Translations under genes and position numbers: made by a program | The notes under the pieces: generated by a model | Database searches by the model: none | What the model was told of the DNA's origin: nothing | What the model saw: only the letters and a program-made list of their open reading frames with translations | In this document: one piece after another, positions 1-8,388 of the stretch | Layout: each line of letters opens with the position of its first letter | How positions within the stretch are numbered: the first letter of the stretch is position 1 | Assembly (NCBI GenBank): GCA_905221605.1 | Contig: CAJNDS010000080.1 | Coordinates: 639,955 to 703,954, forward strand | Source of the DNA: Symbiodinium natans | Lineage: Eukaryota; Sar; Dinophyceae; Suessiales; Symbiodiniaceae | Length of the DNA stretch: 64,000 nt | Reading direction: 5' to 3'

Positions 1-72
1 AGTAAGGGGTAAGGGTTTTGGGGGGGAGGGGGGGAGATTCGGGAGATTGATGCGGACCCACCGTGTTCCAAG

Positions 73-163
73 TCATCCCAAGATCAAAGCCCGGATTTGC
101 TGCTCAGTATCGTAGGCTTCGTCGTCGCTGTCGCTGGCCCCATTGGCAGTGTCCTTTGGAAGC
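73..163 (-). CDS. Predicted exon, possibly C-terminal
   Basis: The minus strand has an acceptor (ttctcctgag) followed by an open frame that reads LPKDTANGASDSDDEAYD and then EQQIRALILG, ending in TGA at 73-75. The composition is acidic and protein-like. The stop suggests the last exon of a minus-strand gene, unless splicing occurs before it. No family is recognised. Confidence 0.5.
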
Positions 164-377
164 CTCAGGAGAACTGGTGAGACAGCCGGGGGCATTGGGA
201 TATGTAGGAAGTTTAGGGCCTAGGGTTCTTGTTGAGGTCTCTCACGTGTCGGGTGGACTCGGGGAACCAATGAAGAAGGGAACCAGCCAAACACTATAAC
301 TCAAGTTCCGAAAACGAATGGCCCCTTAAGGGGTGCGCTTTCAAGGGACGTCCCAGTATGTGCACTTGTTTTTGGAA

Positions 378-400
378 CAACACCCCCCCCCCCCCCCCCC
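378..400. repeat. Poly-C tract
   Basis: An uninterrupted run of C (about 23 nt) lies in otherwise unique DNA. The rest of 164-515 has no supported gene. Confidence 0.9.
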
Positions 401-517
401 AAACATAGTTCTCTGAGATTTCCAGGCCCTGACTCGTGTAGCTGCTTGTATGCAGCTGGGATAAACTCCCGAGGGGCTGGTCTACATATCCCTCGACCAA
501 GCACCTTGAACCCATGT

Positions 518-631
518 CCCTAAGCCCGAAACCCTAAACCCTAAACCCTAAACCCGAAACCCTAAGCCCATCAAATTCCTGGCGCAAGTCCGATTAGGTT
601 TTAGGATTTAGGGTTTAGGGTTTAGGATAAT
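518..631. repeat. CCCTAAA block then TTTAGGG block
   Basis: CCCTAAA units (518-569) are separated by about 25 bp from TTTAGGG units (595-631). This is the shortest C-spacer-G arrangement in the window, and no exon could be read in the spacer. Confidence 0.85.
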
Positions 632-661
632 TTTGAGGCGGCTTTCGGGTCTACTGCACAC

Positions 662-706
662 GAGCAGCCTCAGCTCCATGAACACGTGGTCCACGGCTGC
701 CACGGC
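662..706 (-). CDS. Predicted exon
   Basis: The acceptor is preceded by a long pyrimidine tract (tctttttccaactctgccaaag). The frame reads AVAAVDHVFMELRLL and a possible donor GTGTGC follows. The frame stays open further downstream, so the 3' edge is uncertain. CCCTAAA units lie upstream in transcript sense. Confidence 0.5.
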
Positions 707-1063
707 CTTTGGCAGAGTTGGAAAAAGACCCTTAGACCTTAGCCCCTAGCCCTAAACCCTAAACCCTAAACCCTAAACCCCAAACCCTAACCCTAAACCT
801 AAATCCTACTCCCTGTTTCTGATGGGGTTCCTGAAAAAAATATTGAAACGGCTATCGACAAAGAATGAAGAAGGGTGCCGTTAAAACAAAGGGCTTGGTA
901 AGAGATCTATAAGCCCAACAAAATACCCCCCCCCCCCCTGGCCCCCCCTAACCCCCAAACCCGAATTAGACCCAAGGGGGACATCAATGGAAAGGCGGCT
1001 GAGTCACTACAGCCCCCTAGGCCCTAACCCTAAACCCTAAACCCGAAACCCTATACCCTAAAC

Positions 1064-1148
1064 CCCTTGAACTCCTGCTGCCTTGTCTTCTCCAGGCAGA
1101 ATGTCGCAGTCGGCCGTGTTCCGCAGCTCTTCTTCATCAAAGCTTAGC
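1064..1148 (-). CDS. Predicted exon, array-derived 5' splice site
   Basis: The acceptor is acatcgtcacag. One base completes a codon, then 28 codons read LSFDEEELRNTADCDILP and GEDKAAGVQG. The exon ends at GGG|GTTTAG, which is the first unit of the adjacent array (1022-1066 on plus). The peptide is acidic and unrecognised. It is one of the clearest examples of an exon closed by a telomeric unit. Confidence 0.65.
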
Positions 1149-1293
1149 CTGTGACGATGTGGGTTTAGGGTTTAGGGTTTAAGGTTTAGGGTTTAGGGTT
1201 TAGGATGTAGGGCTTCGGGTCTGGCGATGCAGTAACTTCCTGAAATTTTGCAACCCTGCATTCGCTACGAGGCTCACGGAACCAAAAGCTTAT

Positions 1294-1391
1294 CTAGGAT
1301 GGCCCGTAAGCCCCTCCCAAAAATATTCCTGAATATGATCCTCTTAAACCCACTAAGGGAAAACGCAAAATGTCCCAGGAGCCTACCGACT
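1294..1391. mobile_element. Dispersed element, GGATGGCCC family (uninterrupted copy)
   Basis: Starts CTAGGATGGCCCGTAAG, includes GAATATGATCCTCTTAAACCC and ends AAAATGTCCCAGGAGCCTACC. Diverged copies occur near 28533, 43024 and 62131. This copy has no array inside, so it serves as the reference for the interrupted ones. Terminal inverted repeats are weak, so the class is unknown. Confidence 0.55.
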
Positions 1392-1505
1392 TAAGAGCAT
1401 TCAAGCGTCTGCTCCGGGAGTCGTATCCCGGTTGATGTCTTGGGCTGCAGGAAACCCACTCACACTGTTCCATGCATCACGAATCTAGACCTCCTGGTTG
1501 AGCAA

Positions 1506-1586
1506 CCCCTAAACCCTAAACCCTAAACCCTAAACCCTAAACCCTAAACCCTAAACCCTAAACCCTAAACCCTAAACCCTAAACCC
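1506..1586 (-). repeat. CCCTAAA array
   Basis: About eleven near-perfect heptamers that abut the 3' edge of the predicted exon at 1585-1669. In transcript sense they are the TTTAGGG start of the following intron. Confidence 0.95.
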
Positions 1587-1669
1587 GCCTCAGATTGCAA
1601 CAAAGGCGGTTGCAAACAAACATCAGCGGCTCGACGGCAATGATGTAGAAGATGGCGTCAGTGGGCGTC
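1585..1669 (-). CDS. Predicted exon, hydrophobic
   Basis: The acceptor region ccttcctttgctgtgattgcgatag is followed by 28 codons reading TPTDAIFYIIAVEPLMFV and CNRLCCNLRR. The exon ends at CGG|GTTTAG. The stretch IFYIIAVEPLMFV could be a membrane segment. The exon lies between CCCTAAA (1506-1586) and TTTAGGG (1698-1742) arrays. Confidence 0.65.
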
Positions 1670-1885
1670 CTATCGCAATCACAGCAAAGGAAGGGCATTA
1701 GGGTTTAGGGTTTAGGGTTTAGGGTTTAGGGTTTTAGGGTTCCACAACTGTATAACCATGAGGGCGGAAGCTTCTGAACACTGTGTCGACACGCAGACAC
1801 AAGCACAGAGCTGGCAACCTAAACCCTAAACCCTAAACCCTAAACCCTAAACCCTAAACCCTAAACCCTAAACCCTAAATTGTAC

Positions 1886-1928
1886 CCGTGTCATGCAGTG
1901 TCCGGTCTGACATGTCGCGCATCGCTCG
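1886..1928 (-). CDS. Predicted exon, Cys/His-rich
   Basis: The acceptor is ccatgatcccag and the 14-codon frame reads ERCATCQTGHCMTR. The donor is CGG|GTACAA. The C-x2-C-x4-H-C spacing is metal-site-like but far too short to name. Phase does not match the next candidate exon at 1585-1669. Confidence 0.45.
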
Positions 1929-1966
1929 CTGGGATCATGGTGCGTCTCGGGATGCGAAGTTGGGGA

Positions 1967-2081
1967 AACCCTAAACGTTTAGGGTTTAGGGTTTAGGGTT
2001 TAGGGTTTGGGGTTTAGGGTTTAGGGTTTAGGGTTTAGGGTTTAGGAGGGTTTAGGGTTTAACCCTAAACCCTAAACCCTA
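1967..2081. repeat. Array with two orientation flips
   Basis: CCCTAAAC meets GTTTAGGG with nothing between (around 1976-1978). The G-rich array runs to 2060 and then flips to CCCTAAA at GGGTTTAACCC (around 2055-2064). Both junctions are blunt. Confidence 0.85.
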
Positions 2082-2179
2082 TGCATCAGGGTCCGACTTA
2101 CAAATTTGCGGAGTGCCTGGAGAGGGACGATTGAAGAACCATGCAAGGCCTGACCCCAAACTCTGTGCGTCATCTGGGG

Positions 2180-2400
2180 GCTCTTTCAAAAGGATTTGTA
2201 GTCTTTGGCGGGTATATAAGGAGTACCCTTTTTTGGGGGGTTCTTTTAAAGGGATTTGTTGTCTTGGGGGTATATATAAGGAGTTCCTTTTTGGGGGGTT
2301 CTTTAAAATACTTGGGGGTATATACGGGGTACCCTTTTTGGGGTTCTTTTGAAAGGATTTGTAGTACTTGGGGGCATATATGCGGTGCCCATTGTTTCGG
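2180..2400. repeat. Imperfect tandem repeat, about 3.5 units of 45-63 bp
   Basis: Units carry CTTTnAAAGGATTTGTAGT, then a tatataag-like segment and CCCTTTTTTGGGG. The third unit lacks the GGATTTGTAGT part. The GGTACC/TTTTTGGGG content resembles the element at 50044-50155. Confidence 0.7.
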
Positions 2401-2415
2401 AAATCCCCACCTCAC

Positions 2416-2454
2416 CTCGGGCGAGTTAAGCCGGCCCCGTAGATCGTTGAGCAC
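2416..2454 (-). CDS. Predicted exon with strong splice sites
   Basis: The acceptor cccacccttggcgcag and the donor GAG|GTGAGG bracket 13 codons, VLNDLRGRLNSPE, in phase 0/0. The donor is canonical and not array-derived, so this exon does not depend on the array argument. Confidence 0.65.
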
Positions 2455-2515
2455 CTGCGCCAAGGGTGGGAAAGAAGGTGCCAGCTTCCAGTCAACGGGT
2501 CGGGTCGCACATCAT

Positions 2516-2636
2516 CTAAACCCTAAACCCTAAACCCTGAACTAAATCCTAACCATAAAAACCTAAACCCTAAACCCTAAACCCTAAACCCTGAACCCTA
2601 AACCCTAAACCCTAAACCCTAAACTCTAAACTAAAT
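2516..2636 (-). repeat. CCCTAAA array with variants
   Basis: About 120 bp of CCCTAAA/CCCTGAA units. It begins immediately 3' (transcript sense) of the exon at 2641-2724. Confidence 0.9.
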
Positions 2637-2640
2637 CTAC

Positions 2641-2724
2641 AAGCCCCAAAGCCCCGGAAATGCGCATCGCTGAGCCGAGCCACAGCCCCGCCAGGCTGCT
2701 CTCGAGGCAGCGGCCGGACATCTC
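2641..2724 (-). CDS. Predicted exon
   Basis: The acceptor is gcgaaatgcctag. The 28 codons read EMSGRCLESSLAGLWLGS and AMRISGALGL with high GC at third positions. The donor is CTT|GTAGAT, a few bases before the array. It lies between the arrays at 2516-2636 and 2739-2828. Confidence 0.65.
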
Positions 2725-2738
2725 CTAGGCATTTCGCA

Positions 2739-2950
2739 GGGTTTAGGGTTTAGGGTTTAGGGTTTAGGGTTTAGGGTTTAGGGTTTAGGGTTTGGGGTTT
2801 GGGGTTTAGGGTTTAGGGCTTAGGGTTTAGGGCGGACTAGCTAGGGTTCTCACAAGGGTTTAGGGTTTAGGGTTTAGGATTCGGGTTTAGGGTGGAGTCT
2901 TTAGGGTACTCACAAGGGCTTAGGGTTTAGGATTAGGGTCTAGGGTTTAA
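2739..2950 (+). repeat. TTTAGGG array, interrupted
   Basis: TTTAGGG units, some with GGGG or GGGCTT variants, are broken twice by a related 20-30 bp insert (actagctagggttctcacaa and gagtctttagggtactcacaa). Confidence 0.85.
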
Positions 2951-3020
2951 CCGGTCTGAGACTGAGTGAGCACAGGCAACATTGGCGTATACGTGTTGTG
3001 CTGTCGAGTCCGATGTCTTC

Positions 3021-3240
3021 CTAGACCCACGAGTACTTGGTAGCCCAGTAGCCATATTGTGATGAGGGCACCCTTTTTGGGTTGGTCATTTCTTTCAGGG
3101 AAACCATAAACAAAAAAAGTGTGAAGGGTACCACTGGGCTACCAAGAGTAGGAATGAAAAGGGTTCCCTTTTTGGCTTAAAGGGGCGTATAAGGGGACCT
3201 GAACTCCAAATGAAAGGAATGACAGCCTACTCTTGGTTCC
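3021..3240. mobile_element. Outer inverted-repeat element split by an inner element
   Basis: The left end CTAGACCCACGAGTA and the right end CCTACTCTTGG are near-inverted. The body contains the family core CCCTTTTTGGCTTAAAGGGG. A second element occupies 3036-3146. Related copies occur near 5449, 6341, 31141, 36854, 45531 and 45959. Confidence 0.6.
3036..3146. mobile_element. Inner MITE-like element with AGTA target duplication
   Basis: Inverted ends CTTGGTAGCCCAGT and ACTGGGCTACCAAG (14 of 14) are flanked by AGTA at 3032-3035 and 3147-3150. Relatives lie at 29600-29693 and 39494-39585. Confidence 0.7.
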
Positions 3241-3515
3241 ATACCCACGCCCTTCTTTGGGAATAGGGCGGCGGGTGTTGCGGCTTAGGAGACGCGGAAT
3301 GTCTGTGGAGACTCCTTGCGGGAAACTTTCCTGGAACGAAAAGGGCTCGACCTTATCAAGCTTCGAGAGCGTGCGCTCTCCATGAGAAATGGATATAAAC
3401 AGCCCCATATGGTTTAGGGTTTAGGGTTTAGGGTTTAGGGTTTGCTACATGAAAACGCCCCTGCACAAGTTTCGGTGCCACAAGCTCATGCTGCGATGCC
3501 AGCTTGCTCAGCTAC

Positions 3516-3592
3516 TCCCCAAGCCGGAACGCTTTCCGCGAATTCGAGGCCCTGGCGTTCTTGTTGCCCAGCTTCTTCGCGCCCACCACGAC
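3516..3592 (-). CDS. Predicted exon, basic
   Basis: The acceptor is aagttgccttgcag. The frame reads VVVGAKKLGNKNARASNSRK and FRLG, with GC-rich third positions. The exon could end at GGGGA|GTAGCT, or read on to TAG as a C-terminus. Confidence 0.6.
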
Positions 3593-4019
3593 CTGCAAGG
3601 CAACTTAGTTGTCCAGTAACCTGGTGAATTGAAGGTTCACCTTTGGGATTATAAGAGGTTTATACTACCCCAAAAAGGTTAAAGGTTACCTACTCTACTA
3701 CTAGTGCAAAAGACCCTATGAACTACCTGCCCCGTGTAAGTCCTCTGAACTCTCATAACCCAGGGAACCCTAAGACCAGTCCGTGCAAACGCGAAGCCCC
3801 GAGGGGTGGTTGGGGTTCTTTGCGTGGGTGCGTAGCCTTTTGCTTTGGTGATTGCTTGGGCAAACATGCCCAGGAATTTGAGGAATGGTGTAGTCTGTCT
3901 TGATCGGGTTGATCCAGGGGTGCCCTGAAGAGCATCTCTGAACCCTAGGACCTCGAAAAACCTTAGAAGCCCCGAACCCCAAACCCTCATTAGGCCCTGA
4001 TGAACCGAAACCTTGAAAT

Positions 4020-4108
4020 CCCTAAACCCTAAACCCTAAACCCTAAACCCTAAACCCTAAACCCTAAACCCTAAACCCTAAACCCTAAACCCTAATTAAA
4101 CCCTAAAC
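4020..4108 (-). repeat. CCCTAAA array
   Basis: Near-perfect heptamers adjoining the 3' edge of the candidate exon at 4109-4199. The 3593-4019 stretch holds no supported exon. Confidence 0.95.
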
Positions 4109-4199
4109 CTCTTCGTCTTGCGGTTTCAGGGCTAGTGTGCGCAAGGCCAAACGTGTCAGGAGAAGCTGAACTACCGGCTCCTGACCCAGCCGAACCTTT
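4109..4199 (-). CDS. Predicted exon, strand uncertain
   Basis: Minus reading: acceptor ccttggcatag, 30 codons (KVRLGQEPVVQLLLTRLA, LRTLALKPQDEE), donor GAG|GTTTAG. The plus strand also gives a good exon at 4130-4225 (acceptor cttgcggtttcag, LVCARPNVSGEAEL, donor AGG|GTTTAG). Minus is preferred for its GC-rich third positions and agreement with its neighbours. Confidence 0.4.
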
Positions 4200-4222
4200 C
4201 TATGCCAAGGTGGTGCGGAAAG

Positions 4223-4322
4223 AGGGTTTAGGGTTTAGGGTTTAGGGTTTAGGGTTTAGGGTTTAGGGTTTAGGGTTTAGGGTTTAGGGTTTAGGGTTTA
4301 GGGTTTAGGGCGGTTTAGGGTT
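4223..4322 (+). repeat. TTTAGGG array
   Basis: About 14 near-perfect units on the side of the unique island opposite the array at 4020-4108. Confidence 0.95.
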
Positions 4323-4363
4323 TCCAATTGCAGTGCGCCATAAGGCCGCGTGGCTTTTAACCC

Positions 4364-4545
4364 AGACCCAAAACCCAAAACCCAAAACCCAAAACCCAAA
4401 ACCCCAAACCCAAAACCCAAAACCCAAAACCCAAAACCCAAAACCCAAAACCCAAAACCCAAAACCCAAGACCCAAACCAAAACCCTACACCCAAGGCCC
4501 CCCAAACCCCAAACCCCAAACCCCAAACCCAAAACCCAACCCTAC
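4364..4545 (-). repeat. Variant array of CCCAAAA units
   Basis: Heptamers CCCAAAA/CCCCAAA replace CCCTAAA. The array produces open frames in several phases that are only repeat translations. Confidence 0.9.
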
Positions 4546-4691
4546 CAGCCCGACGAACGCCCAAAAAACACTCAACCCCCCCAATCCGAAGCCCTAAACT
4601 CTGAACCCCAAACCCTAAACGACTAAACCCTAAACCCTAAACCCTAAACCCTAAACCCTAAACCCTAAACCCTAAACCCTAAACCCTAAAC

Positions 4692-4752
4692 CCTAACTTT
4701 CCAGGACTTCTGGCCCTCCATGGCTCCAAGGCCAGCAAGGGCTGCATCCTCC
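4692..4752 (-). CDS. Predicted exon
   Basis: The acceptor is ggcctgccttccag. One base is followed by 20 codons EDAALAGLGAMEGQKSWKVR, and the donor is AGG|GTTTAG. A plus-strand alternative (acceptor taactttccag, reading DFWPSMAPRPARAASS) cannot be excluded. Confidence 0.5.
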
Positions 4753-4772
4753 CTGGAAGGCAGGCCGACTAA

Positions 4773-4906
4773 GGTTTAGGGTTTAGGGTTTAGGGTTTAG
4801 GGTTTAGGGTTTAGGGTTTAGGGTTTAGGGTTTAGGGTTTAGGGTTTAGGGTTTAGGGTTTAGAGCAGGAGGGGGTTTGGGGTTGGGGGGGGGGGGGGGG
4901 GGGGGG
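4773..4906 (+). repeat. TTTAGGG array and poly-G run
   Basis: A perfect array to about 4864 is followed by a G run of about 25 nt (around 4882-4906). Confidence 0.9.
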
Positions 4907-5122
4907 AGGGCTCAGGGTGTAAAACCTTAGGTTTTGCATCCCCGAGCTGCTTGAACATGAGGGGCAGACTTGGGATGTGACCCTAAACCCTGAACCGGGT
5001 TTAGGGTTTAGGGTTTAGGGTTTAGGGCTTTGGAGGGTTTAGGGCTTTGGAGGGTTTAGGGCTTAGGGTTTAGGGTTTAGGGCTGGCGGGGGTTTAGGGT
5101 TGCTGTGGGCACTCAACTCACA

Positions 5123-5151
5123 GGATCAGGCGAAGGGCTCAGGACAGCGCC
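5123..5151 (-). CDS. Predicted micro-exon
   Basis: The acceptor ggcatcctag and canonical donor CCT|GTGAGT enclose 29 nt reading AVLSPSPDP after two phase bases. It is short, so support comes mainly from the donor. Confidence 0.4.
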
Positions 5152-5158
5152 TAGGATG

Positions 5159-5370
5159 CCAGAGATATTGGGGTCTTCCGAAATTCGGGGTACCTTTTTG
5201 GGGTCCCCACACCCTAGTCCCTGAAGCCGTTTTGGGGGTTTACGATATTAGGGGATCCTAATATTTGGGGTTTAGGGTTTAGGGTTTAGGGGTACCGTTT
5301 TGGGGTCCTTGTCATTCTAAGGGGATCCAACTATTTGGGGGGGTCTATTTCTGGGGTCCACTATGTTCGT
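5159..5370. mobile_element. Element rich in GGGGTACC/TTTTTGGGG, with array inside
   Basis: Contains CCGAAATTCGGGGTACC, repeated TTTTGGGGTCC and ATTAGGGGATCC, and a TTTAGGG block at 5270-5292. Related to 50044-50155 and 28995-29090. Confidence 0.5.
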
Positions 5371-5379
5371 AAAGTCCCA

Positions 5380-5432
5380 TATCCCAGGAAGGCTTTTCGG
5401 CTTTGAGACTTGGCCGATACGACCATGAGCAC
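5380..5432 (-). CDS. Predicted exon, 3' edge uncertain
   Basis: The acceptor ctcgtgggtgtag is followed by VLMVVSAKSQSRKAFLG. The frame stays open to TAG near 5361, inside the adjacent element, so the splice donor is not fixed. Confidence 0.4.
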
Positions 5433-5448
5433 CTACACCCACGAGCAG

Positions 5449-5533
5449 CCTAGGAAGAAACAGGGTGCCTTTGTTGGTTTAAAGAACCTAAGGCAAACAA
5501 AAGGGGAATAAGGGCCTACTCTGGGTCCCAGCA
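5449..5533. mobile_element. GGTGCCCTTTTTGGTTTAAAGG-family element
   Basis: Carries CCTAGGAAGAAACAGGGTGCC on the left and AAGGGCCTACTCTGGGTCC on the right, the family's usual ends. Confidence 0.55.
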
Positions 5534-5576
5534 GCCCTAAACCCTAAACCCTAATCCCTAAACCCTACACCCGAAC

Positions 5577-5635
5577 TAGCAGGGCGCGCCATCGTCGAAG
5601 AGCTCCTTGAACTTCGCCCAGACCTTCCGGGGCTG
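5577..5635 (-). CDS. Predicted exon
   Basis: The acceptor is ggcagccttag and the frame reads QPRKVWAKFKELFDDGAPC with almost every third position G or C. The donor TA|GTTCGG sits two bases after the last full codon. A plus-strand reading (AIVEELLELRPDLPGLLRLP) is possible but has weaker third-position bias. Confidence 0.5.
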
Positions 5636-5831
5636 CTAAGGCTGCCGGGTTGAGGGTTTCAGTCGGTTTAGGGTTTAGGGTTTAGGGTTCAGGGTTCAGG
5701 GTTCAGGGTTCAGGGTTTAGGGTTCAGGGTTCAGGCTGCCCACAAAGACGGCTCAGTACGTGGGAGGTTCTCTCCAAATTCTGGTGCCTGCTGGGGATTC
5801 CGAGTATAAAAATGGAGACCTATGACCTATG

Positions 5832-5944
5832 CCCCAAACCCTAAACCCTAAGCCCTAAACCCTCCAAAGCCCTAAACCCTAAACCCTAAACCCTAAACCC
5901 TAAACCCTAAACCCTAAACCCTAAACCCTAAACCCTAAACCCCG
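5832..5944 (-). repeat. CCCTAAA array
   Basis: Near-perfect heptamers, preceded by a more degenerate start. Confidence 0.95.
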
Positions 5945-6006
5945 ACAAATGCAGGTCCCAGAGACACCGGAACAAGAACCTGGCGCTTGCTTCTTTATCC
6001 AAAGAC

Positions 6007-6060
6007 CAGCAACTCCAAGCCACGGGTTCCAACCTCCAAGAGCCCGAAGCCCTTCAACTC
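6007..6060 (-). CDS. Predicted exon
   Basis: The acceptor is gggttcag, formed by the array edge itself. The 18 codons read ELKGFGLLEVGTRGLELL, and the donor is CTG|GTCTTT. Upstream in transcript sense is TTTAGGG rather than CCCTAAA, which breaks the usual polarity. Confidence 0.4.
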
Positions 6061-6340
6061 CTGAACCCTAAACCCTAAACCCTAAACCCTAAACCCTACA
6101 CCCTAAACCCGAAACCCGAAACCCTACTCCCTAAAGGTCCCTTTTCGGAACGCACGCCTAAGCCCTAAACCTTTCAAACGTCAAAAGCCGAGAGCCCTGA
6201 CCCCCTCAACTCCGAAACCCTGAAACCCTAAACCCCTAGGCTCCTAAGCCCCTCAGCCCAAAAGCACCCTTTTTGAGACAAGCCCTACAGCCCCACACCC
6301 TAAACCCTAAAATCCTACACCATAAGCCGTAAGAGGACAA

Positions 6341-6456
6341 CTAGACCAAAGAGTAACCTAGGAACAAAATTGCACCCTCATGGGTTTAAAGGCGCTTGTA
6401 AGGGAACCGAAACCCCTATAAAAAGAGGGGAATAAGGGCCTACTCCGCGTCCTAGA
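6341..6456. mobile_element. GGTGCCCTTTTTGG-family element abutting an exon
   Basis: Left CTAGACCAAAGAGTAACCTAGG and right GGCCTACTCCGCGTCCTAG are near-inverted ends. The element stops five bases from the candidate exon at 6461-6536 and would lie at the very start of its intron. Confidence 0.65.
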
Positions 6457-6460
6457 CAAC

Positions 6461-6536
6461 CCCTGGCAGTGGCCCAGCCTCATCGGAGCCGTTTCTCTCG
6501 GCGCGAATCAGGTCTAAGCCATCCTCCATGGGGAGG
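6461..6536 (-). CDS. Predicted exon beside a MITE-like element
   Basis: The acceptor is tgttcccttcaag. One base is followed by 25 codons, LPMEDGLDLIRAERNGSDEA and GPLPG. The donor is GGG|GTTGTC. Its entry phase matches the exit phase of the exon at 7383-7489. Confidence 0.6.
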
Positions 6537-6964
6537 CTTGAAGGGAACAGGGAGTGGCTTAGGGCATACTAGGGTTTTATGGGGGGCTACTAGGGTTTTA
6601 CAGAGCCTTTTGGGCTTTAGGGGGTGTAGAAGAGTTTTTGGGGTTGATAGGGCTTCAAGGGCTTGAAAGAGGGTTGAAACGAGGCCTTGGTTGCTTTGTT
6701 GCGTTCGGACCTGGTGTCGCTACTGGTGAGTGGGGAAGGGGAAAATATAAGGGCCATAATTGAACCCTAAACCCTAGATCCGAATCAACGACCTAAACCC
6801 TATAGGCTTCTGTACAGGCAGTATGCGGAGATTGTAGGGTGGGAACAGGAAGCAGAGAAGAGCAGGGCTCTAACGGGTATACGGGAGTATATTAGGAGGG
6901 GAAGCTACCCATGACTACGCTTGCCCGAGACTGAAGCTTCAATGCTCGAAACCTCAGCTAATCA

Positions 6965-7072
6965 CCGGCAAGCCCTTCATGCAAATCTCATAATCTCACA
7001 CGCCCTAAACCCTAAACCCCTAAACCCCGGCAAGCCCTTCATGCAAATCTCATAATCTCACACGCCCTAAAC
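6965..7072. repeat. 62-bp tandem duplication joined by telomeric repeat
   Basis: The 46-bp segment beginning CCGGCAAGCCCTTCATGCAA occurs at 6965-7010 and 7027-7072 without differences. CCCTAAA units form the link. Confidence 0.85.
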
Positions 7073-7385
7073 CCCTCAACCCCTAAACCCCTAAACCCCT
7101 AAACCCCTAAACCCCTAAACCCCTAAACCCCTAAACCCCTAAACCCCTAAACCCCTAAACCCCTAAACCCCTAAACCCCTAAGCCCCTAAACCCCCCCTA
7201 AACCCCTAAACCCCTAAACCCTAAACCCCTAACCTAAACCCCTAAACCCCTAAACCCCTAAACCCCTAAACCCCTAAACCCCTAAACCCCTAAACCCCTA
7301 AACCCCTAAACCCCTAAACCCCTAAACCCCTAAGCCCCTAAACCCCTAAGCCCCTAAACCCTTACGCCCCTAAACCCTAAACCTC
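7073..7385 (-). repeat. CCCCTAAA octamer array
   Basis: About 300 bp of the octamer CCCCTAAA, with a few CCCCTAAG units, instead of the heptamer. The homogeneity suggests local amplification. Confidence 0.95.
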
Positions 7386-7489
7386 TCCCTGAAGCAGTAG
7401 CATCCCTCCTCTGTCACTGCGGAGAGCGGGCAGCACCACACACGGAGTGGCTTGGATTTGTCACCTCCGGAGCTTCCGGGCAAGAGGGT
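7383..7489 (-). CDS. Predicted exon, Cys-containing
   Basis: The acceptor is cggtttag. The frame reads TLLPGSSGGDKSKPLRVWCC and SAVTEEGCYCFRE. The donor is GAG|GTTTAG, the first unit of the neighbouring array. Confidence 0.55.
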
Positions 7490-7503
7490 CTAAACCGTTC
7501 TAA

Positions 7504-7628
7504 CCCTAAACCCTAAACCCTAAACCCTAAACCCCAAACCCTAAACCCTAAACCCTAAACCCTAAACCCTAAACCCTAAACCCCAAACACTACACCCTAT
7601 ACCCTAAACATACCCTAAACCCTAATCC
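7504..7628 (-). repeat. CCCTAAA array
   Basis: Heptamers that degenerate toward 7590-7628. The 7629-7885 stretch holds nothing supported. Confidence 0.9.
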
Positions 7629-7972
7629 CCTAGTGGCCAGAGTTAAGTAGGCGCCCCACAGGGACCCCACATTCAGAATCCCAAATACGTTTTCGAAAGG
7701 TCGCTCGGGTCTATGTTTAGGGAGATGGGCATGTTTCTCCCTTTTGGGATCAGTCTCGGTTCTGCTGTGGCATATTTATGCAGTCTATGGCATGACAAGG
7801 AGCGTCGAAAGGAAATCAAACCCCGCATTTGTGACAACTGACAGCTCGAGGAGAGAACTGGAACCTAGTTTCCCCCTCCCCCTTCCACCCTATACCCTAA
7901 ACCCTACACCCTACACCCTGCACCCTAAACCCTACACCCTACACCCTAAACCCTAAACCCTAACCCCTAAAC

Positions 7973-8041
7973 CCTGGCCAGTTCTCAGCGGCAGCTTTGT
8001 GGGAAGACCACATGGATGCGCACAAACTATGCAGTGGGCCA
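7973..8041 (-). CDS. Predicted exon
   Basis: The acceptor is gttgaggaaggctcag. One base is followed by GPLHSLCASMWSSHKAAAEN and WP. The exon ends at AGG|GTTTAG, the adjacent array's first unit. Confidence 0.55.
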
Positions 8042-8142
8042 CTGAGCCTTCCTCAACGTATGCATGGTGTCGACATCACTACTAGTTTAGGGTTGAGGGT
8101 TTAGGGTTTAGGGTTTAGGGTACAGTGTTTAGGGTTTAGGGT

Positions 8143-8233
8143 ATTTGCTTAAGAACCCCACATAAAGACATTCTTCCTTATAAGGGTAAGAAAGGGATTG
8201 CTATGTTCATTCTTTTGGGGGTTCTTAAACAGA
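8143..8233. mobile_element. TTTGCTTAAGAACCCC-family element
   Basis: The left end TTTGCTTAAGAACCCC and right end GGGGGTTCTTAAAC are inverted, and the interior has TTCTTCCTTATAAGGG. Copies lie near 11661, 30373 and 37243. Confidence 0.65.
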
Positions 8234-8388
8234 TACTGGATCAGGCGCAGGGTTTATAGGGTTGGGTCTGCGGACTTGCTCTTAGGAGCCAGCATGTCAA
8301 GTATTCAAAGGGCAGGAGACATCGCTTGTCCATCCATGGGACCCATCTGTAGACCTAGCCATTCCGTCTATCTGCTACAACTAGGAAC

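Noticed and set aside
4130-4225. Plus-strand exon LVCARPNVSGEAEL with donor AGG|GTTTAG
   Set aside because: Splice sites are good, but the minus reading of the same island also works and fits third-position bias and neighbours. Kept only as an alternative.
4298-4626. Long open frames rich in PKPQT or GFWVLGF
   Set aside because: They are translations of CCCAAAA/CCCTAAA heptamers, open because 7-bp repeats cycle through all frames without stops.
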